A stretch of DNA of 30,473 nucleotides from NCBI GenBank assembly GCA_964537505.1, contig CAZICK010000045.1, positions 1 through 30,473 on the forward strand, given 5' to 3'. The translations under genes and the position numbers were made by a program. How positions within the stretch are numbered: the stretch's first letter is position 1; every line of letters starts with the position of its first letter. Origin of the DNA: DAINBT01 sp036732785. Its GTDB lineage: Bacteria; Planctomycetota; Phycisphaerae; Sedimentisphaerales; SM23-30. The notes under the pieces were generated by a model that was not told where the DNA came from, made no database searches, and saw only the letters and a list, made by a program, of their open reading frames with translations. Positions 16,776 through 25,139 of the stretch are shown here, piece after piece.

Positions 16776-17960
16776 GTGGATACTAACAAAAAACATATAA
16801 CAATTCTGGGTTCGACCGGTTCCATCGGTCTGAACAGTCTTTCGGTAATCGATTCACTTGGCGACGATTACGAACTGATCTCGGCCGGCGCCCACCGCAA
16901 TTGGCAGGTTTTGGCCGACCAGGCGGTCAAATACAGTCTGCGGAAGGTCGTTTTGACCGACCCGACCCACCTGACCAATTTGAAAGAAGCCCTTAAACAC
17001 AGCGATACCGAGGTTTTGAGCGGCCCACAAGGTCTTGTTGATCTGGCGGTCGATCCGCTTTTGGATGTCGTTATCGTGGCTGTGGTTGGTGCGGCGGGAC
17101 TACCGGCTGTGCTGGCCGCTACCGAAGCCGGCAAAACCGTAGCCATCGCCAACAAGGAATCGCTTGTCTGTGCGGGCTCTCTTGTGATGCCCATGGCTCA
17201 GCGGTGCGGCGCAACCATTTTGCCAATCGACAGCGAACACTCAGCCATCCTGCAGGCAATGCACTCCGGTAACCGCACTGAGGTCAAAAAAGTCATTATT
17301 ACCTGTTCGGGCGGCCCTTTTCGCACCGCTTCGTCGGAGGAAATCGCCCAGGCCACCCTGGCGGACGCCCTGAATCACCCCACCTGGAATATGGGACCTA
17401 AAATCACAATCGACTCAGCTACCATGATGAATAAGGCATTGGAGATCATTGAAGCCCGGTGGCTTTTTGACCTGGCGCCTGATCAAATCGAAGTGCTCAT
17501 ACATCCCGAATCTGTCATTCATTCCATGGTAGAGTTTTGCGACGGTTCGGTGATCGCCCAGATGTCCAGTCCCGATATGCGACTGCCGATCCAGTATGCC
17601 CTGACCTATCCAAACCGGGCGCCCGGCCCTTCTCGTCGGCTGAATCTCCGCGAACTGGGACAATTGACCTTTGAACCGCCGGATATGGAACGGTTTCCTG
17701 CGATCCGCCTTGGGTTCGAAGTCGCCCGGCAGGGCGGTGCCGCCGGCGCTGTGCTCAACGGGGCCAACGAAGCTGCGGTCGAGGCCTTTCGGGCCGGTGA
17801 GATCGGCTTCGCCCAGATTACCGAACTTGCCGAGCACTGTCTCAATAATCATAACCAGCTTGAAAACCCGGACTTACACCAACTCATGCAGGCCGACCAG
17901 TGGGCCTGCGACGAGGTAAAACGCTGTATCAAAAACTTTCAAGGTGCGAGAAATACATAA
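16776..17960 (+). CDS. dxr: 1-deoxy-D-xylulose 5-phosphate reductoisomerase
   Basis: Dxr (IspC) turns 1-deoxy-D-xylulose 5-phosphate into 2-C-methyl-D-erythritol 4-phosphate with NADPH, the first committed step of the MEP isoprenoid pathway in the cytoplasm. The 394-residue length is normal. GSTGSIG (12-18) binds NADPH; NKESLVCAG, PIDSEHSAI and the flexible-loop segment TWNMGPKITIDSATMMNKALE, with the EARWLF strand after it, form the active site and metal site (D and E residues of DSEHS and the following helix). The start is a GTG with only AAGG two bases upstream, so initiation is weak or the start is slightly off. rseP follows after 154 bases on the same strand, a pairing often seen in bacteria. 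Confidence 0.97.
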   Translation: MDTNKKHITILGSTGSIGLNSLSVIDSLGDDYELISAGAHRNWQVLADQAVKYSLRKVVLTDPTHLTNLKEALKHSDTEVLSGPQGLVDLAVDPLLDVVIVAVVGAAGLPAVLAATEAGKTVAIANKESLVCAGSLVMPMAQRCGATILPIDSEHSAILQAMHSGNRTEVKKVIITCSGGPFRTASSEEIAQATLADALNHPTWNMGPKITIDSATMMNKALEIIEARWLFDLAPDQIEVLIHPESVIHSMVEFCDGSVIAQMSSPDMRLPIQYALTYPNRAPGPSRRLNLRELGQLTFEPPDMERFPAIRLGFEVARQGGAAGAVLNGANEAAVEAFRAGEIGFAQITELAEHCLNNHNQLENPDLHQLMQADQWACDEVKRCIKNFQGARNT

Positions 17961-18114
17961 AACTGACGACAACATCAATTATCGGTCCCTGCCGGGTAAA
18001 ACAAAAAGCAATTATCAGGCGTAATAGGGACAGATTAGAAAACTGATAATAACTTTGTGTGTTTACCTCAAGGCGGCGAAAAATTCACTACTGTTTTAGA
18101 TTAAGGAACAACAA

Positions 18115-20280
18115 ATGCCGGAAAAAGCAGAATCGAACGCTGATAATTCCAAAAAATCACAATTAATCTTCCTGGTCCTGGCGGTGGCCCTGGCGATCTT
18201 TATTGCCAGGGATCCACAGCGGTTCTGGCACATATTCATGGTAATCTTAGGTTTCAGTGCTGTTATTTTTGTGCACGAATTGGGCCATTTCACCGCTGCC
18301 AAGGCGGTTGGAATCATGGTCGAGGCGTTTGCCATTGGTTTTGGCCCGGTGGTTATCGGCATTAAGAGAGTTGGGCATGGCTTCCGGATCCGCGTTTTGC
18401 CCGAGCTTATTCATGGCAAGAACACTCAGAACGGCCAGGAAGACAAAGGCCCTCTTGGCTTTATTATTCCTTACGCCCAAGCCCAGGCCGGCGAAACCGA
18501 ATATCAAATAAGGCTCATTCCCCTGGGCGGTTTTGTAAAGATGCTCGGCCAGGAGGACGTAGGAGCCGACAAACCTTCCGACGACCCGCGGGCTTACGGC
18601 AACAAAGCGGTTTGGAAGCGAATGATCGTCATAGCTGCCGGGGTGATCATGAACCTTATCTGCGGGGCCATTGTGTTTATGATCGTCTTTAGTAAAGGCA
18701 TAGAATTGCCTCCAGCTATTGTGGGCGACGTAGTTGACGGGTCACCAGCCGCACAGGCCGGACTCAGGGGCGGCGACGAAATAATCGCTATCGACGGCAA
18801 GGAAAATGTCGATTTCTTCGAGCTGATGGTTGCCGGCGTATTCACCGACGACGGCGAAAAAGTAGCTCTGAAGGTCCGCAATACCGACGGGTCCGAGGAA
18901 ATCGTCTCCATGGAACCCAAAATGAACCCAAGTCTAGGAATAAAGGGTTTTGGTATAGGCCGACCCAGCACCCTGACCATTGCCGATCTGAGCGAAAAGA
19001 ATACCCTGGAAGAGTTGAGAAAAATTGGTTTTGAACCCGGCGATCAGATCGTTGCCGTCAACGGCCTGGAAATTTCCCGCTACGACCAACTTGCTGAAAA
19101 GATGTTTCCGCCCGTGGGGGTGTCGAATCCCGGAGCCATTACCCTGACCGTCAACCGCACCGATCAATTGGGAAACACCACGCCATATAATATAGACATC
19201 GGTATATTCCTGGCCGCGGTCGGAGGCAAAGAAAGAAACTCTCAGGTTCTGGGCATGATTCCACGTCTGAAAGTATCGACGGTAACGGAAGATTCACCCG
19301 CCAGGCAGGCTGACATCAAGGATGGCGACATTATCCTGAGGTTTGGTTCTCTCAGTAACCCCACTTTAGAAGAGTTTAAAGAATATTGCAAAAGCCATGA
19401 AGATCAGTCGGTCGATATCCTCGTTTTACGAGGGGAAAACGACCGAAGGGTGGAAAAACTATTGCAGGTCACGCCCAAAAAGCCAAAGTTGAACTGGTGG
19501 CAGACGATCTTTGGCGAAAAGCCTCCGCCCGTTATTGGTTTTATGGCCGGGTGCGATACCGATACTCCCATTGTGGCCGACTGTAAAGAGTTCGACAAGG
19601 ACATTCCACTCATGCCCATTCCACGTGGCGTAACCGTAACCGCCATAGCGGATCAACCCGTTCAAAACTGGCAGGATATGATCGCTCTTTTGGGTCAGAA
19701 AAAGGGCCTGCAAGTCGAAATCACCTATCGCAGCGGTGAAGATCAATCACTGCAGACGTTGTCAACCACTGTTCCTGACAACGAAGACTGGATCGGTTTT
19801 GCTTATGTGCCCGACTTGGGAGACTTGCTGGACCTGCCTTTAACGCCGATGAAAAAAACCTTCAAAGGCGAAAACTGGTTCGAGTCACTCGGAATGGGAC
19901 TGGATCGAACTTATGTTTTCGCCGCTCAAACCTATCTGATGCTGCGCGGTATGGTAAAAGGTACCGTCTCGCCCAAGAGCGCCAGCGGACCTGTCGGCAT
20001 TCTCAAAATGAGTTACACCATCGTCGAACAAAAATCATATATCTTTTATTTTTACTTTATGGCTATGATAAATATATGTATCGCGGTGTTCAACTTTCTG
20101 CCGCTGCCGATTCTGGATGGAGGTCATTTCGTACTGTTGATTGTCGAAAAAATAAAAGGTTCGCCTGTTTCCATTAAGGTGCAGGAGATAATCAGCTACG
20201 CCGGTCTGGTTCTGATTCTTGGGTTCGTTTTGTTCATTACGTATCACGATATCGTCAAATTAGCCACCGGACAATTGTAG
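18115..20280 (+). CDS. rseP: RseP-type site-2 intramembrane metalloprotease with extra PDZ regions
   Basis: The protein is an M50 zinc protease of the inner membrane. H54-ELG-H58 in FVHELGHF lies in an early helix, and the second active-site motif LDGGH (667-671, D668) is near the C-terminus. Most RseP proteins have about 450 residues; this one has 721. The extra length is periplasmic: PDZ-like segments are visible at about 203-275 (SPAAQAGLRGGDEIIAIDG), 305-370 (GFEPGDQIVAVNG), 390-450 (SPARQADIKDGDIILRF) and a degenerate one at 500-560. Residues 95-140 form a soluble insert after the first motif. The start ATG has AAGGA seven bases upstream. In other bacteria such proteases cut anti-sigma factors and signal peptides. 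A possible local target is the anti-sigma-like protein at 23145-23603, which is an inference only. Confidence 0.93.
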   Translation: MPEKAESNADNSKKSQLIFLVLAVALAIFIARDPQRFWHIFMVILGFSAVIFVHELGHFTAAKAVGIMVEAFAIGFGPVVIGIKRVGHGFRIRVLPELIHGKNTQNGQEDKGPLGFIIPYAQAQAGETEYQIRLIPLGGFVKMLGQEDVGADKPSDDPRAYGNKAVWKRMIVIAAGVIMNLICGAIVFMIVFSKGIELPPAIVGDVVDGSPAAQAGLRGGDEIIAIDGKENVDFFELMVAGVFTDDGEKVALKVRNTDGSEEIVSMEPKMNPSLGIKGFGIGRPSTLTIADLSEKNTLEELRKIGFEPGDQIVAVNGLEISRYDQLAEKMFPPVGVSNPGAITLTVNRTDQLGNTTPYNIDIGIFLAAVGGKERNSQVLGMIPRLKVSTVTEDSPARQADIKDGDIILRFGSLSNPTLEEFKEYCKSHEDQSVDILVLRGENDRRVEKLLQVTPKKPKLNWWQTIFGEKPPPVIGFMAGCDTDTPIVADCKEFDKDIPLMPIPRGVTVTAIADQPVQNWQDMIALLGQKKGLQVEITYRSGEDQSLQTLSTTVPDNEDWIGFAYVPDLGDLLDLPLTPMKKTFKGENWFESLGMGLDRTYVFAAQTYLMLRGMVKGTVSPKSASGPVGILKMSYTIVEQKSYIFYFYFMAMINICIAVFNFLPLPILDGGHFVLLIVEKIKGSPVSIKVQEIISYAGLVLILGFVLFITYHDIVKLATGQL

Positions 20281-20321
20281 GAAGCCTCTAAAAAATGCTC
20301 TCGTGTAACCAGCTCTGCTGG
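20281..20321 (+). repeat. short repeat and hairpin after rseP
   Basis: GAAGCCTCTAAAAA begins at the base after the rseP stop codon and matches one arm of the hairpin after the M16 gene (10830-10817 on the minus strand). A 13-base inverted repeat CCAGC-TCT-GCTGG follows at 20309-20321. There is no T run, so termination is doubtful. Confidence 0.4.
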
Positions 20322-20371
20322 ATGAAAATTGGGTAAAAAAACTGCGAGTTAACAAGGGTATCCTTTCGAAT

Positions 20372-21760
20372 ATGAAGATTACCGAAATCATAAGCAAACG
20401 TATCGAAAATCTGCTTACCACTCCCGGCCAGGAACTGGGCCGCTGGGCGTTGTTTGCCAGGTTTCAAATTCAGTTGTGGCGGTTCTGTATGCGCCGGCTG
20501 CGGGTCAATAACGCTATGGCGATGAGTGCGGCCCTGTCGTTCCGTACGATTTTTGCGATGGTTCCGGCGATTGTGCTGGCCTTGTTGGTGCTGAAATTGG
20601 TTGCCGGTCCGTCCGGCAGCAGGGATTTCCTGCGCGAGGGCCTCGTAAAAGCAGGCGTGGCGAATATGGTTGTTGTCAGTAAGGCCGACGAGTCTCAATC
20701 GGATCAAACAAGCCAGGCCCAGGACGGGCAAAAACCGGTCAGCGTTGCCGACGAGATCATAAAACTGGTCGAGTCTGTGGAACAGAAACTAACCTTTCAG
20801 CGGCTCGGCCCGGTTGGAATGGTACTGCTGATATGGACGGCACTGACGCTGCTGACTACCATGGAGCGATCCCTGAACCGTATTTACGGCGCCCGGCAGA
20901 GCCGTGGTTTGGGCAAACGGGTTATGCTCTACTGGTCGGTATTGACCCTGATTCCGATTGTAATGGTGGCGGCCGGTTACATAGGCGACAAGGCGACCGA
21001 ATCGTTTACGGACATATCTGTTCTTTCGGGTCTGTTTTGGCTATTGGGATGGGTTGGCCCGCCACTGGTGGGTATTATCTTACTGGCAGCCCTATATAAA
21101 CTGGTGCCCAATACCAAGGTCAGTTATCGTTCGGCAGTAGGCGGCGCATTGGTAGCGGTACCGCTGTGGCTGTTGGCCAAATACGGGTTTTCCCTTTACG
21201 TAAGTGAGATGGTCATCGGAAAAGTCAGCCTGTATGGAACGTTGGGTTTACTGCCGATATTTTTGTTTTGGCTGAATCTTTCATGGACCATATTTCTTTT
21301 CGGAGCGGAGCTTTCTAACACCGCCGCGAATCTCTCGAACATGCAGGCGGCGGAGTTGGCCGGGCGGATCAGTCTGCGACCTGTGGATATGCTAGCCGCT
21401 GTAGTTGCCCTTGCCAGGATATATCAGGCCGGGGCCGGTGCGGTGCGGTTCGAGCATATTGCGGCAAAACTTAATCTGCCGGACGAATCGGTACAAAAAT
21501 TATTGGATCGGCTCATTGAAAATCAATTAGTCTGCCCCGTGGAAAACGAAAATGCCAATATGTACGTCCTGGCCAGGCCGGCCGACAAGATACCGCTGCT
21601 TGAGATTCTGGAGTTCGATCTGCCCGCCGGCGCCCCCTCAACGCCGAGTCCCTACGAGAAAGAAATCACCCAACTCGTCACACAGGTAAAAGACCAGACA
21701 AAAAACACGTTGGGCAAATTAACCCTGGCCGATATACTCGCCGAGAAGAAACCAACATAG
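20372..21760 (+). CDS. YihY/BrkB-family membrane protein
   Basis: The 462-residue protein belongs to the YihY/virulence factor BrkB family (once called RNase BN). The N-terminal segment WRFCMRRLRVNNAMAMSAAL followed by SFRTIFAMVPAIVLALLVL is the family start, and six hydrophobic helices follow to about residue 320, including LPIFLFWLNLSWTIFLFGAE with its conserved W and GAE. The loop at about 90-140 is longer and more polar than usual (SKADESQSDQTSQAQDGQ). A cytoplasmic winged-helix-like tail (VRFEHIAAKLNLPDESVQ, 365-395) is present. The family may be transporters or envelope proteins; the function is not settled. The ribosome binding site is poor (AAGGG twelve bases upstream). Confidence 0.88.
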   Translation: MKITEIISKRIENLLTTPGQELGRWALFARFQIQLWRFCMRRLRVNNAMAMSAALSFRTIFAMVPAIVLALLVLKLVAGPSGSRDFLREGLVKAGVANMVVVSKADESQSDQTSQAQDGQKPVSVADEIIKLVESVEQKLTFQRLGPVGMVLLIWTALTLLTTMERSLNRIYGARQSRGLGKRVMLYWSVLTLIPIVMVAAGYIGDKATESFTDISVLSGLFWLLGWVGPPLVGIILLAALYKLVPNTKVSYRSAVGGALVAVPLWLLAKYGFSLYVSEMVIGKVSLYGTLGLLPIFLFWLNLSWTIFLFGAELSNTAANLSNMQAAELAGRISLRPVDMLAAVVALARIYQAGAGAVRFEHIAAKLNLPDESVQKLLDRLIENQLVCPVENENANMYVLARPADKIPLLEILEFDLPAGAPSTPSPYEKEITQLVTQVKDQTKNTLGKLTLADILAEKKPT

Positions 21761-21792
21761 CCTCTTTTCGCTGCCCGTGGCGCTGACACTCG

Positions 21793-22047
21793 TTATATCT
21801 GACCGGCCAGATGCGCTATACCCAACAGGACCACTATGGTAACCAGCAACATGCCAAGGCCGGTTACGAACAGCAGCGCTACTTCCCGTACGAATAGTCT
21901 GGGGGTGATCTCTTCGAGTTTTGTCGCCTTGTACACCAACGAGATACCCAGACCTATCGGCAGAACCCACAATAGCGACGTCGCTGTTGTGGAAATGTTC
22001 ATCGGTTGACGAAACAATTGTGCCAGTATGAAAAATGATTGCAGCAA
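21793..22047 (-). CDS. small two-helix membrane protein
   Basis: The 84-residue product has two hydrophobic segments: TSLLWVLPIGLGISLVY (about 24-40) and ALLFVTGLGMLLVTIVVLLG (about 58-77), joined by the basic/acidic loop KATKLEEITPRLFVREV. The frame starts at a TTG, seven bases after the TAA of the upstream gene. The AAAGG just before that TAA would serve as ribosome binding site. An internal ATG (residue 16) has no Shine-Dalgarno. The pairing with the next protein suggests one membrane complex. Small proteins with the pattern LPIGLGISLVYKATK are familiar to me from planctomycete genomes, but no function is known. Confidence 0.75.
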   Translation of the reverse strand: MLQSFFILAQLFRQPMNISTTATSLLWVLPIGLGISLVYKATKLEEITPRLFVREVALLFVTGLGMLLVTIVVLLGIAHLAGQI

Positions 22048-22053
22048 AGCTGT

Positions 22054-22485
22054 TTACGCCTTTCTTGTTGTAGTTTGTCTTGTGGGCCGGCGGCTCAATC
22101 GCGGCATCAGAACGTCCATAATACACAGAAGGTTCAGCAGCCCCGCCACTCCCACGTAAAGCCGGCCAAGGTCAACGCCCCGACCGAAACCCATAGCGGC
22201 ATCGGAATCCTGTGCCAACATCCCTATTACAGACGGCACACCGCATATCAGTTGATCGTAAAACCAGGCCTTGGCGGTGATGGTTTCGATATTGTGCGGA
22301 TCGATTATCTCTACTCCGCCCAGCGTCACGCCCAACAGAAAGATACCGCATATCGCCACGCATATCACCCCACCGCGGAAATGCTCGCCCAAATACCAAT
22401 GACCCGCTCCGGGTACCAGCCAGGCCAGTATCCCTGCCAGATAAATCGGCTTGATGTCTTGTTGTTCTGGTTGCGATTCTGCCAT
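22054..22485 (-). CDS. planctomycete-type membrane protein (resembles DUF6677)
   Basis: The 143-residue protein has a cytoplasmic start (MAESQPEQQDIKPIYLAG) and three or four hydrophobic segments. The stretch AWLVPGAGHWYLGEHFRGG (about 21-39) is the most conserved-looking part and recalls TM2-type and DUF6677 proteins; that assignment is from memory. VICVAICGIFLLGVTLGG and LYVGVAGLLNLLCIMDVL are clear membrane helices. The tail is very basic (PRLSRRPTRQTTTRKA). The ATG at 22485 is preceded by GGAGAG. It is the first gene of a two-gene minus-strand unit. Confidence 0.8.
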   Translation of the reverse strand: MAESQPEQQDIKPIYLAGILAWLVPGAGHWYLGEHFRGGVICVAICGIFLLGVTLGGVEIIDPHNIETITAKAWFYDQLICGVPSVIGMLAQDSDAAMGFGRGVDLGRLYVGVAGLLNLLCIMDVLMPRLSRRPTRQTTTRKA

Positions 22486-22583
22486 AACTCTCCTGGATAA
22501 CAGCCGTTATACACATTCCATCATATATGCACCTGTGTAAAAACTATCAGCTTTTCTTTGCCAAGTCAAGCAGCTATTTTGCG

Positions 22584-22604
22584 TATAATATTATTATATA
22601 TAAT
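22584..22604 (+). promoter_or_regulatory. possible -10 region for the sigma factor operon
   Basis: Two perfect TATAAT boxes (22584-22589 and 22599-22604) lie in a very AT-rich stretch 55-75 bases before the sigma factor ATG. The best -35 candidate for the first, TTGCCA at 22558-22563, is 20 bases away, which is long. The actual promoter is uncertain, and an ECF-type autoregulated promoter is possible. Confidence 0.25.
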
Positions 22605-22659
22605 TTTTCGGAAAAGTTCTGCTTGTGAGCGTCTTGTATATGTAATGTAAAAGGATGTT

Positions 22660-23166
22660 ATGGGATCGATCAGCCCGGAACAATTGAGTTTTTGGTACCA
22701 GGCTTGTGGGACGCAATTAGTCCTCTACGGACGAAATTGGCTCGATGCAGCCCTGGCTGAGGACGTGGTGCAGGAGGTGTTTGTCCGCCTGATGGGCCAA
22801 CGGACTGAAATACGTGACGTTCGGGCTTGGCTGTTCCGTGCGGTACGCAACGGGGCTATCAGCCACCTGCGCCGCCAAAAACGCCGAAAAAAACATGACC
22901 AGCGCATCGCAACCCAGCAGCAAAACTGGTTCGAGCCTCATCCCGACGACCTGATCGACGCTCAGATGGCTCAAACTATCCTGGAATCGCTGCCGCCCCG
23001 ACAGCGGGAAATCGTTATGTTAAGAATATGGAGTCAAATGACCTTTAAGGAAATGGCCGGGCTTGTTGACCTGCCGCTTTCGACCGTACACGACCATTAC
23101 CGTACGGCCCTGGCCCAGATCAAAAGCAAAATGGAGTTATCGTCATGCAAAACGAAGAAAACATAA
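22660..23166 (+). CDS. ECF-type RNA polymerase sigma factor
   Basis: The 168-residue protein has the two-domain ECF layout. Region 2 spans about 10-75 (LAEDVVQEVFVRLMGQ, then DVRAWLFRAVRNGAISHLRRQ for -10 recognition). Region 4 spans about 108-160 (LESLPPRQREIVMLRIWSQM, then FKEMAGLVDLPLSTVHDHYR, a helix-turn-helix for the -35 box). The start ATG has AAAGGA five bases upstream. The next gene begins inside the last codons of this one (22-base overlap, 23145-23166), with its Shine-Dalgarno GGAG in this reading frame. It would redirect transcription to a regulon that probably includes its own operon. Confidence 0.93.
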   Translation: MGSISPEQLSFWYQACGTQLVLYGRNWLDAALAEDVVQEVFVRLMGQRTEIRDVRAWLFRAVRNGAISHLRRQKRRKKHDQRIATQQQNWFEPHPDDLIDAQMAQTILESLPPRQREIVMLRIWSQMTFKEMAGLVDLPLSTVHDHYRTALAQIKSKMELSSCKTKKT

Positions 23167-23603
23167 CACCGGCTCAGCGTGAACTGGAAATCGCCCTGGG
23201 GAGCTTACGTCCCGTAGCGACCTCAATTGATCGCGATCTGCTGATGTTTCGCGCCGGACGGGCATCCGGACGCAGGTATTATCGCACCTGGCAGGGCGGC
23301 GCCGCCGTGCTGGCGGTGCTGCTGACCGTTTCATTGCTGCACAGCCCGACAGTCCAGCCGATAGAACGGGTCCAATATGTCACACATGAACAACAGGCCG
23401 CGCCGTCCGATATGATGACGATGACCAAGGCGACCACCGGCCCTGCTCGTACCCGCAGCCCAATGCCCGGCAATTATGTCAGATTGCGAAACAGGGTATT
23501 GATCGGCGGACTGGATGAGCTGCCCGAGACATACTCCTCATCCGGCCCCAGCGAGCCGCCCATGAATCGTCGGCAATTGCTGGAAATGATGCTGTCATCT
23601 TAA
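23145..23603 (+). CDS. anti-sigma-like membrane protein, partner of the ECF sigma factor
   Basis: The 152-residue protein overlaps the sigma gene. Its N-terminus (TPAQRELEIALGSLRPVATS, then IDRDLLMFRAGR) has a pattern I know from planctomycete proteins encoded next to ECF sigma factors. One hydrophobic helix follows (GGAAVLAVLLTVSLLHSP, about 50-67), then an outside region rich in P, S, T and M. No zinc-binding anti-sigma motif (HxxxCxxC) is present, so it is not a ZAS protein. The single membrane span with a short cytoplasmic domain is still the usual form of an anti-sigma factor. The role is inferred from layout and position only. Confidence 0.7.
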   Translation: MQNEENITPAQRELEIALGSLRPVATSIDRDLLMFRAGRASGRRYYRTWQGGAAVLAVLLTVSLLHSPTVQPIERVQYVTHEQQAAPSDMMTMTKATTGPARTRSPMPGNYVRLRNRVLIGGLDELPETYSSSGPSEPPMNRRQLLEMMLSS

Positions 23604-23676
23604 TCGTGTTATCAATCAGTATATTTCGTCTGGTTTAACAGAAAACCACAGGATTATTACTCAACGGAGACAAACC

Positions 23677-25089
23677 ATGATACGTAAAGTTATGTTCCTT
23701 ATTCTTATTGTTTGCGTAGTTGTTTTTACAACTGCGACCGAGATTACCTGGGCCGAAAATAAAGATACGCCGCGAGTGGTACAAATGACCGTCACCCCGG
23801 CCCCCCAGCCGGCCGAGGCGCTGAAGTATCAGCTCCTGCCCGAATTCCTCGACCAAACCCCCGGCAACGCCGCTTTACTGTATCACGTGGCTGCTGCAGA
23901 AATACCAAACGACCATGGGGAACTTATCAAAAAAATGAGAGATTGGCTGGATATGCCTATAGAGAAGCTCCCGCAGAAGGAAGCCCTGGATGCCATAAGC
24001 AATTTTGGACAAGCCCTGTATCAACTCAATCTGGCCGCATATCGCGAATACTGTGATTGGCAGTTACCCATACGCACCGAAGGATATAGTCTATTGATGC
24101 CGTCGTTAAGCAAATTCAAAACTCTCGGCACAACTCTCGCTCTAAAGGCTAGGCTGCAAATTGCTCAGGAACAATACGACGAAGCTTTGAATACGTTGCG
24201 AAATGGCTTTGCTTTTGCCGGACACATCGGCGAAAACAACCCCGCATTGATACAGAACCTGGTGGCCATAGGAATTACCAGATTATTGATCAGGGAGATC
24301 GAAAATTTTGTTCAGGCGCCCCAGGCTCCCAACCTTTATTGGGCTTTGACCAGCCTGCCACGCCCCTTTATCGATATGCGCAACTCCATGGAAACGGAAA
24401 AGTCGATGCTCTATATACAATTCCCCCAACTGCGCGATATCGAAACCGCAAAACTGACGAAACAGCAGGCGTTAGCCTTGTGGAATGAAATAGTCGGTCT
24501 AATAGAGGGTAACTCAAAAGCGTATGATCTGGATGAGAAAATGGTCGTTGCCGCGATGATGAAACTCTACCCGCAGGCCAAACGCCAACTGATCGCCCAG
24601 GGACATTCGCCACAAGAGATGGAGGCCATGCCGGTCATTCAGGTCGTTCTCATCTATCAATTGCAGCAATACAATCACATGGCAGATGAGATATTCAAGT
24701 GGTTCCGCGCCCCCTATCTGCAGGCCCGTGACGGTCTTGAAAAAGCGGAACAACACCTCAGCCAGCTCGTATCTGAAACGCGCGAAAACATGATGCGCAA
24801 TTATTTTTTGGACCTCTTGCCCGCCTTGGGTAAGGCATACTATGTGGAAGTACAGTTGGATCGTGACATCGCCATCCTACGCTGCGTGGAAGCCGTGCGT
24901 ATGTATGCCGCTGACCACAACGGCAAACTGCCGGCAACTCTGGGCGAGATAACCAAAGTCCCTGTTCCGCTCGATCCACTTTCAGGTAACGAATTCATTT
25001 ACAAAATCGTTGACGGCAAAGCCATCATCGAGAGCCCCGCCGCCAGCCCCAAAGATGCCCTGCACTACGAATTGACGATCAGGCAATAA
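23677..25089 (+). CDS. secreted alpha-helical protein of unknown function
   Basis: The 470-residue product has a signal peptide (MIRKVMFLILIVCVVVFTTA, cut near TWA) and a largely helical mature part. Visible segments include LLPEFLDQTPGNAALLYHVA (about 52-71), a repeat-like helix pair KARLQIAQEQYDEALNTLRN that looks like a TPR hairpin (about 150-170), and a C-terminal stretch (LRCVEAVRMYAADHNGKLPA, LGEITKVPVPLDPLSGNEF) that resembles type II secretion pseudopilin tails. That last segment also occurs in other planctomycete secreted proteins, as far as I remember. The ATG has GGAG seven bases upstream. It follows the sigma/anti-sigma pair by 73 bases and may be its effector or target gene. Confidence 0.8.
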   Translation: MIRKVMFLILIVCVVVFTTATEITWAENKDTPRVVQMTVTPAPQPAEALKYQLLPEFLDQTPGNAALLYHVAAAEIPNDHGELIKKMRDWLDMPIEKLPQKEALDAISNFGQALYQLNLAAYREYCDWQLPIRTEGYSLLMPSLSKFKTLGTTLALKARLQIAQEQYDEALNTLRNGFAFAGHIGENNPALIQNLVAIGITRLLIREIENFVQAPQAPNLYWALTSLPRPFIDMRNSMETEKSMLYIQFPQLRDIETAKLTKQQALALWNEIVGLIEGNSKAYDLDEKMVVAAMMKLYPQAKRQLIAQGHSPQEMEAMPVIQVVLIYQLQQYNHMADEIFKWFRAPYLQARDGLEKAEQHLSQLVSETRENMMRNYFLDLLPALGKAYYVEVQLDRDIAILRCVEAVRMYAADHNGKLPATLGEITKVPVPLDPLSGNEFIYKIVDGKAIIESPAASPKDALHYELTIRQ

Positions 25090-25139
25090 AATAACTTCTT
25101 TTATGATTATCACAGCAACAATATCCAGAAGGTGGCATA

